Assembly: GCA_946478525.1 (NCBI GenBank) | Contig: CAMLCH010000007.1 | Span: 23,781-87,780 of the forward strand | Length of the DNA: 64,000 nt | Direction: 5' to 3' | Origin: Snodgrassella alvi_G | Lineage (GTDB): Bacteria; Pseudomonadota; Gammaproteobacteria; Burkholderiales; Neisseriaceae | In this document: piece by piece, positions 59,653 to 64,000 of the stretch | How the letters are laid out: each line of letters starts with the position of its first letter | How positions within the stretch are numbered: position 1 is the first letter of the stretch | Position numbers and translations under genes: made by a program | The notes under the pieces: model-generated | Told to the model about the DNA's origin: nothing | What the model saw: the letters and a program-made list of their open reading frames with translations, nothing else | Database searches by the model: none

Positions 59653-60168
59653 ATGAAGATTGCTAAAAAAAAATTATTTTTAAAACATTTATATACTGTT
59701 TTTGATCTTAGTATCAGTAACCATAGCCATACAAATACTGTGCCTGATACCAAACAATGGCGACAATGGATTTGGCAAACATGTAAAAATGAATATTATT
59801 ACGCTAATATAGCGGTAATTTTGTATGATGAAGAAGCTGCACGTGAGTTAAATTTCAATTACCGACAAAAGAATTATGCTACTAATGTATTGAGTTTTGC
59901 CCTGAATGAGGGGGAATCGGTATTTATCTCTGAAAAAAATGAACTTAATGGTGATTTGATTTTTTGTCCTCAAGTTATTGAAAGAGAAGCTGCTGAGCAA
60001 AATAAATCTCTATTAGCTCATTATGCTCACTTGACTATACATGGTGTTTTACATCTGATGGGATATGATCACATGAATGATGAAGAAGCAGAAATCATGG
60101 AAGAACTTGAAATTCGCATCATGCATCAGTTAGGATATGCAAATCCCTATACACAGGATGAATATTAA
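59653..60168 (+). CDS. ybeY: Endoribonuclease YbeY (rRNA maturation factor)
   Basis: Zinc-dependent endoribonuclease needed for 16S rRNA 3' maturation and ribosome quality control. The zinc motif HLTIHGVLHLMGYDH (H-GxLHLxGYDH) is intact, preceded by FNYRQKNYATNVLSFAL and LNGDLIFCPQVIEREA. The frame is open from 59599; I prefer the ATG at 59653 (MKIAKKKLFL), which gives 171 residues and matches the start of beta-proteobacterial homologues as I remember them, though neither start has a clear ribosome binding site. corC follows two bases after the stop. Confidence 0.93.
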   Translation: MKIAKKKLFLKHLYTVFDLSISNHSHTNTVPDTKQWRQWIWQTCKNEYYYANIAVILYDEEAARELNFNYRQKNYATNVLSFALNEGESVFISEKNELNGDLIFCPQVIEREAAEQNKSLLAHYAHLTIHGVLHLMGYDHMNDEEAEIMEELEIRIMHQLGYANPYTQDEY

Positions 60169-60170
60169 AT

Positions 60171-61007
60171 ATGGACGATAGTTCGTCGAAGCCAGGTTTT
60201 TTTGAGCGTTTAGTCAACCGTATCGCTGGTGAGTCGCCTGATACAGAAGATGATGTACTACAAATTCTGCGTGAAGCTTATGAGCGTCAGGTATTTGATG
60301 CTGATACTTTACAGTATTTGAAAAATATTTTGGATTTTTCAGATCTTGAAGTACGTGATGTCATGATTACCCGTAGTCAAATGGATGTTATCAAAATAGA
60401 TGACACTCCGGAAAAAATTATTGCCTATATTGTTGATACAGCTCATTCTCGTTTTCCAGTAATTGGCGAAGATAAAGATCAAATTCTGGGAATATTGCAC
60501 GCTAAGGATTTACTAAAATATTGGGGGCGGGCAGAACAGTTTCAGTTGGAACAGATCTTACGTCCTGCGGTATTTGTTCCTGAAAGTAAATCATTAAATA
60601 TATTATTAAAAGACTTTCGGGAAAAACGTAATCATATGGCGATCGTCGTCGATGAGTATGGGGGTATATCTGGACTAGTTACATTTGAAGATGTCATTGA
60701 ACCGATAATTGGTGACATTGAAGATGAATTTGATGAGGACGATAGCGCTGATAATATTTTTGCCGTTTCTGCAGAACGTTTTCGCGTCAATGCGGTAACA
60801 GAAATCGAAACCGTTAATGAATTTTTTGGCACAAATTATTCCGATGAAGACGTTGATACCATTGGCGGCTTAGTTATTCAGGAGCTAGGGCATATGCCGG
60901 TGCGAGGAGAAAAAATTACCATTGGTAAATTAAATTTTACCGTAGCTCGTGCAGATGCTCGTCGACTGCAAACCTTAATGGTAACAATAAATAAGCAAAT
61001 TAATTAA
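60171..61007 (+). CDS. corC: CorC/YbeX family protein (CBS pair and CorC_HlyC domain)
   Basis: A 278-residue cytosolic protein with two CBS domains (about 65-190: VRDVMITRSQMDVIKIDDTPEKI, FPVIGEDKDQILGILHAKDLL, HMAIVVDEYGGISGLVTFEDVIEPIIGDIEDE) followed by a CorC_HlyC domain (FRVNAVTEIETVNEFFG, DTIGGLVIQELGHMPVRGEKI). It lacks the N-terminal membrane domain of longer CorC proteins. Linked to Mg/Co efflux and, as YbeX, to ribosome metabolism. It sits two bases after ybeY, the conserved ybeY-ybeX-lnt order. Confidence 0.93.
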   Translation: MDDSSSKPGFFERLVNRIAGESPDTEDDVLQILREAYERQVFDADTLQYLKNILDFSDLEVRDVMITRSQMDVIKIDDTPEKIIAYIVDTAHSRFPVIGEDKDQILGILHAKDLLKYWGRAEQFQLEQILRPAVFVPESKSLNILLKDFREKRNHMAIVVDEYGGISGLVTFEDVIEPIIGDIEDEFDEDDSADNIFAVSAERFRVNAVTEIETVNEFFGTNYSDEDVDTIGGLVIQELGHMPVRGEKITIGKLNFTVARADARRLQTLMVTINKQIN

Positions 61008-61249
61008 GTCGATTTGTTATATATGTATTAATCTGAAATTTGCTGTTTAAATATTAGTAAGGTTGCATAATAACTTTACTAATTTAGTCAATATATTTCA
61101 AATACCTAATTGAAATATAATCATGTTAACTAACCATTGTTGTTTAAAAATTCATTACTATATAAATTGATTTGAGATTAGTAAATTTAATATTTATTTA
61201 AGCTCAGATTAAGCCTGAATACAGCCACATAACTGGCTTTGGAGATTGT

Positions 61250-62809
61250 GTGTCCGATCGAATAAATGATGCTATACATTATCCTTTTATGACAATATTG
61301 CGTCAGGCATGGGTTTATTGGCCATCATTATTGTTATCTGCCGTAATGCTGCCATTTATTTTTGCACCGTATTATCAATATTGGCTAGCACCACTATTAC
61401 TGGCTGAATTATTGATTTATCAGGCTATTCGGCCAGAATGGCGGCTACGATCTGTTTATTTATGGGCGTTAACAGCATATACTTCGTTATTATACTGGAT
61501 TGATATCGCCTTACATGATATAGCAGGGTTGCCTCAGTATTTTGCCTGGCCTTTGACTTTATTACTACCGGCCTATCTGGCAGTTTATCCAACACTGGCT
61601 TTTTGGTTACTGGGTAAATTCAGACTTACGGATTCAATTCGTTATAGTGTAGTGTTACCTTTATTATGGACTCTGACTGAATTTGTGCGCGAACGCGCAT
61701 TAACCGGTTTTGGCTGGGGTGCAATGGGTTATAGCCAAATAGCCAATTCTCCATTAGCTGGTTTTGCGCCGGTAGGCGGTATTTTCCTAGTTACATTCGT
61801 TACAGTTGCCACTGGCTGTTGGTTAGCGATGCTATGTTTAGCCCAAAAAAAACATGCAAAAATATGGTATGCAATAGCAATAATGGTTTTGTGGATAGTA
61901 GGTACTCTGTTAAAGCAATATGATTTTACTAAGCCAGACGGTACGCAAGCCAGTGTCGCTTTAGGGCAGGGTAACATTGCTCAGTCGATAAAGTGGCATC
62001 AAAGTTCGTTGCAACCAACTTTACAACGTTATCTGGATCAGATAGCGTCGACTCGAGCCAATATTGTTATTTTGCCGGAAACAGCCATTCCGATAATGCG
62101 ACAAGTATTACCAGAAGAGCAATTAGAGTTATTTGCCTTAACGGCCAAACGTCAGGGTTCGGCTCTAGCAGTTGGTATACCTCAATTCACATCTGATGGA
62201 CAGGGATATCAGAATGTGGTATTAAATTTAACGTCAGAAATAAATGGTAATGAATTACCTTTCTATGCCAAAAATCATTTAGTACCTTTTGGTGAATATA
62301 TTCCCTTGCCGAGTCTTTTAGGCTGGATGTATCGGCTAATGGATATCCCCTTAGCTGGTTTTTCAGTTGGAGGAGCAGCCCAGCCACCATTACAACTGGC
62401 GAATCAACGCGTTAGTTTTAATATATGTTATGAGGATGGGTTTGGTGATGAGCTCATTGCATCAGCGAAACAATCCAGTTTACTGGCCAATATTAGTAAT
62501 ATGGCCTGGTATGGGCATTCACATGCTATGCAACAGCATTTACAGCAATCACAGGCCCGTGCTTTGGAAACAGGACGTTTTATGGTGCGTGCAACTAATA
62601 CTGGTATGACAGCAATTATTAATCCTAAAGGTCAGATTGTTGCTCAACTTAAACCGGATATTGCTGCCGTATTAGAAGGAAACATACAGGGATATCAGGG
62701 TAATACGCCTTATATGTCTCTAGGTAGTAGTTGGCCACTGGCAATGATAAGTTTATTGATAGTCATAGCTTGTTGGAGTTATGGTCGTTTGCGTGTTAGA
62801 CAGGTGTAA
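61250..62809 (+). CDS. lnt: Apolipoprotein N-acyltransferase
   Basis: Inner-membrane enzyme that adds the third acyl chain to the N-terminal cysteine of lipoproteins. The 519-residue protein has about seven N-terminal membrane segments and a periplasmic nitrilase-like domain with the catalytic Glu in LPETAIPI, the Lys in FYAKNHLVPFGEYIP and the nucleophile Cys in NICYEDGFGDEL; a last membrane segment closes the C-terminus. The start is GTG at 61250, with GGAG ten bases before it. Follows corC after 242 AT-rich bases. Confidence 0.96.
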   Translation: MSDRINDAIHYPFMTILRQAWVYWPSLLLSAVMLPFIFAPYYQYWLAPLLLAELLIYQAIRPEWRLRSVYLWALTAYTSLLYWIDIALHDIAGLPQYFAWPLTLLLPAYLAVYPTLAFWLLGKFRLTDSIRYSVVLPLLWTLTEFVRERALTGFGWGAMGYSQIANSPLAGFAPVGGIFLVTFVTVATGCWLAMLCLAQKKHAKIWYAIAIMVLWIVGTLLKQYDFTKPDGTQASVALGQGNIAQSIKWHQSSLQPTLQRYLDQIASTRANIVILPETAIPIMRQVLPEEQLELFALTAKRQGSALAVGIPQFTSDGQGYQNVVLNLTSEINGNELPFYAKNHLVPFGEYIPLPSLLGWMYRLMDIPLAGFSVGGAAQPPLQLANQRVSFNICYEDGFGDELIASAKQSSLLANISNMAWYGHSHAMQQHLQQSQARALETGRFMVRATNTGMTAIINPKGQIVAQLKPDIAAVLEGNIQGYQGNTPYMSLGSSWPLAMISLLIVIACWSYGRLRVRQV

Positions 62810-63018
62810 TTTATGGTATAACTGTCATATATTTTTAATAAATTATGTATATATACTTAATTTTACCAAATCAATACGGATTAAAAATAATTATTGAAGT
62901 ACATTATTGATAAGATTACAATAATGAATTAATAGCTTAGTTATTGATTTGCTTTGGCTGATTGTAAAAATTCCCTAGTGGCAAATTGGATAGCTAAGGA
63001 CACACAGAAAGGATAGGC

Positions 63019-63867
63019 ATGAATAAAGCTTTTGCATTACCCGTGCCGACTGGACACGGCAGTTTGGAGCAATACATTCATACTGTAAATAATATTCCGA
63101 TGCTTTCTCCAGATGAAGAGCAAAATTTGGCTATTCGTCAGATCGAAGGGGATCTTGAGGCAGCAAAAAAACTGATTTTATCGCATTTACGTGTTGTGGT
63201 ATCTATTGCGCGTGGTTATGACGGATATGGTCTGAATCAGGCTGATTTGATTCAGGAAGGTAATATAGGTTTAATGAAAGCAGTGAAACGTTTTCAGCCT
63301 AGTCGGGGTGTACGATTATTTTCATTTGCAGTGCATTGGATTAAGGCAGAAATCCACGAGTTCATTTTGCGTAACTGGCGTCTGGTACGTGTTGCGACAA
63401 CCAAACCACAAAGAAAATTATTTTTTAATTTACGCAGTATGCGTAAATCTATGTCTGCGCTAAGTGATAAGGAAGCACAGTCAATTGCGGACGATTTAGG
63501 CGTTAAGCTTTCCGAAGTAATGGAAATGGAGCAACGTATGACCGGTAAGGATATGTCTTTACTGGCCGAAAATGATGATGATGATAATTTTGCGCCTATT
63601 GACTGGTTAACTGATACAGATTCTGAACCTACTCAGGTTTTGTCCAAGCAGGCACATTATGCTTTACAGACTGAAGGTTTACAGGAAGCATTAAGTAAAT
63701 TGGATGATCGCAGTCGTCATATTGTTGAAAGTCGTTGGCTGGCAGATGATGGTGGTCTGACTTTGCATGATTTAGCTGGTGAGTATGGTGTATCAGCCGA
63801 ACGTATTCGTCAGATAGAAGCGAAGGCAATGCAGAAATTGCGTGGCTATTTGATTGATTCAGATTAA
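63019..63867 (+). CDS. rpoH: RNA polymerase heat-shock sigma factor RpoH (sigma-32)
   Basis: Alternative sigma factor for heat-shock genes, 282 residues. Region 1.2/2.1 has YIHTVNNIPMLSPDEEQNLA, region 2 has ADLIQEGNIGLMKAVKRFQPSRGVRLFSFAVHWIKAEI, the RpoH box region RLVRVATTKPQRKLFFNLR is characteristic, and region 4.2 ends with LTLHDLAGEYGVSAERIRQIEAKAMQKLRGYL. AGAAAGGAT precedes the ATG. The mRNA start region could be thermosensitive, as in E. coli, but I see no proof. Confidence 0.97.
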   Translation: MNKAFALPVPTGHGSLEQYIHTVNNIPMLSPDEEQNLAIRQIEGDLEAAKKLILSHLRVVVSIARGYDGYGLNQADLIQEGNIGLMKAVKRFQPSRGVRLFSFAVHWIKAEIHEFILRNWRLVRVATTKPQRKLFFNLRSMRKSMSALSDKEAQSIADDLGVKLSEVMEMEQRMTGKDMSLLAENDDDDNFAPIDWLTDTDSEPTQVLSKQAHYALQTEGLQEALSKLDDRSRHIVESRWLADDGGLTLHDLAGEYGVSAERIRQIEAKAMQKLRGYLIDSD

Positions 63868-63881
63868 GAGAAAACTATTAG

Positions 63882-63919
63882 ATTAATACCATAAATATCT
63901 TTATATTTATGGTATTAAT
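63882..63919. terminator. AT-rich perfect hairpin after rpoH
   Basis: ATTAATACCATAAATA (63882-63897) pairs along all 16 bases with TATTTATGGTATTAAT (63904-63919), loop TCTTTA, 14 bases after the rpoH stop. The downstream run is A-rich rather than T-rich, so it may be a transcript-end structure rather than a classic terminator. Confidence 0.5.
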
Positions 63920-64000
63920 ATTAAAAAAAATTATAAATAGAAATTTCTCCAGGCTGTTATTTCTAAATTAATTTTTTAAAACTAGATGAATTATTTTTAT

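Overview
The window is a 64 kb stretch of a low-GC beta-proteobacterial chromosome. Gene content points to the Neisseriaceae, possibly a gut-associated genus such as Snodgrassella: quinone-dependent D-lactate dehydrogenase, MltA, a ybeY-corC-lnt run, an MglA-like GTPase/roadblock operon and a proteobacterial RNase P RNA. The genus is my inference from protein resemblance and base composition; I could run no search.

Layout. 1-8551: an acyltransferase, dtd, an MFS transporter, then an amino-acid ABC uptake cluster (permease, ATPase, GNAT enzyme, lipoprotein) with a glutathionyl-hydroquinone reductase in front. 8552-12468: a variable stretch with a small conserved protein, two tandem paralogous exported proteins plus a decayed third copy, and a HEAT-like exported protein. 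12556-21133: rnpB, an ABC exporter, dld, mgtE, prmC, a rhomboid-sized M50-like protein that lacks its zinc motif, and a Sua5/YciO protein. 21134-26552: a decayed stretch holding an rtcB fragment, an NHL-type exported protein, the rtcB-prfH RNA repair/ribosome rescue pair, a YetF protein and the initiator tRNA. 26632-29241: mutS.

29506-52829 is the centrepiece: a bacterial microcompartment (BMC) locus built around a B12-independent glycyl radical diol dehydratase. Inferred pathway: 1,2-propanediol (or glycerol) is dehydrated by the glycyl radical enzyme, which is switched on by its radical-SAM activase; a local S-adenosylmethionine synthetase could supply the SAM. The aldehyde is split between a CoA-acylating aldehyde dehydrogenase and an iron-type alcohol dehydrogenase that recycles NADH. 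PduL turns acyl-CoA into acyl phosphate and AckA makes ATP. The shell consists of PduA-like and PduB-like proteins (each present twice, almost identical, 13,085 bp apart), a EutS/PduU-like protein, a EutN vertex protein and a PduK-like protein with a basic tail. Two PocR-domain histidine kinases and one AraC-type response regulator probably control it. The two pduA-like promoters share a strictly spaced set of motifs. The aldehyde dehydrogenase carries three 25-residue tandem copies of an encapsulation-peptide-like helix.

52830-53479 is an ORF-free gap with a perfect FNR box. 53480-64000 returns to core genes: mltA, a five-gene TPR/receiver/GTPase/roadblock operon, ybeY, corC, lnt and rpoH. 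Gene remnants (argS, rtcB, third exported paralog) lie in the long gaps, a sign of ongoing decay and rearrangement.
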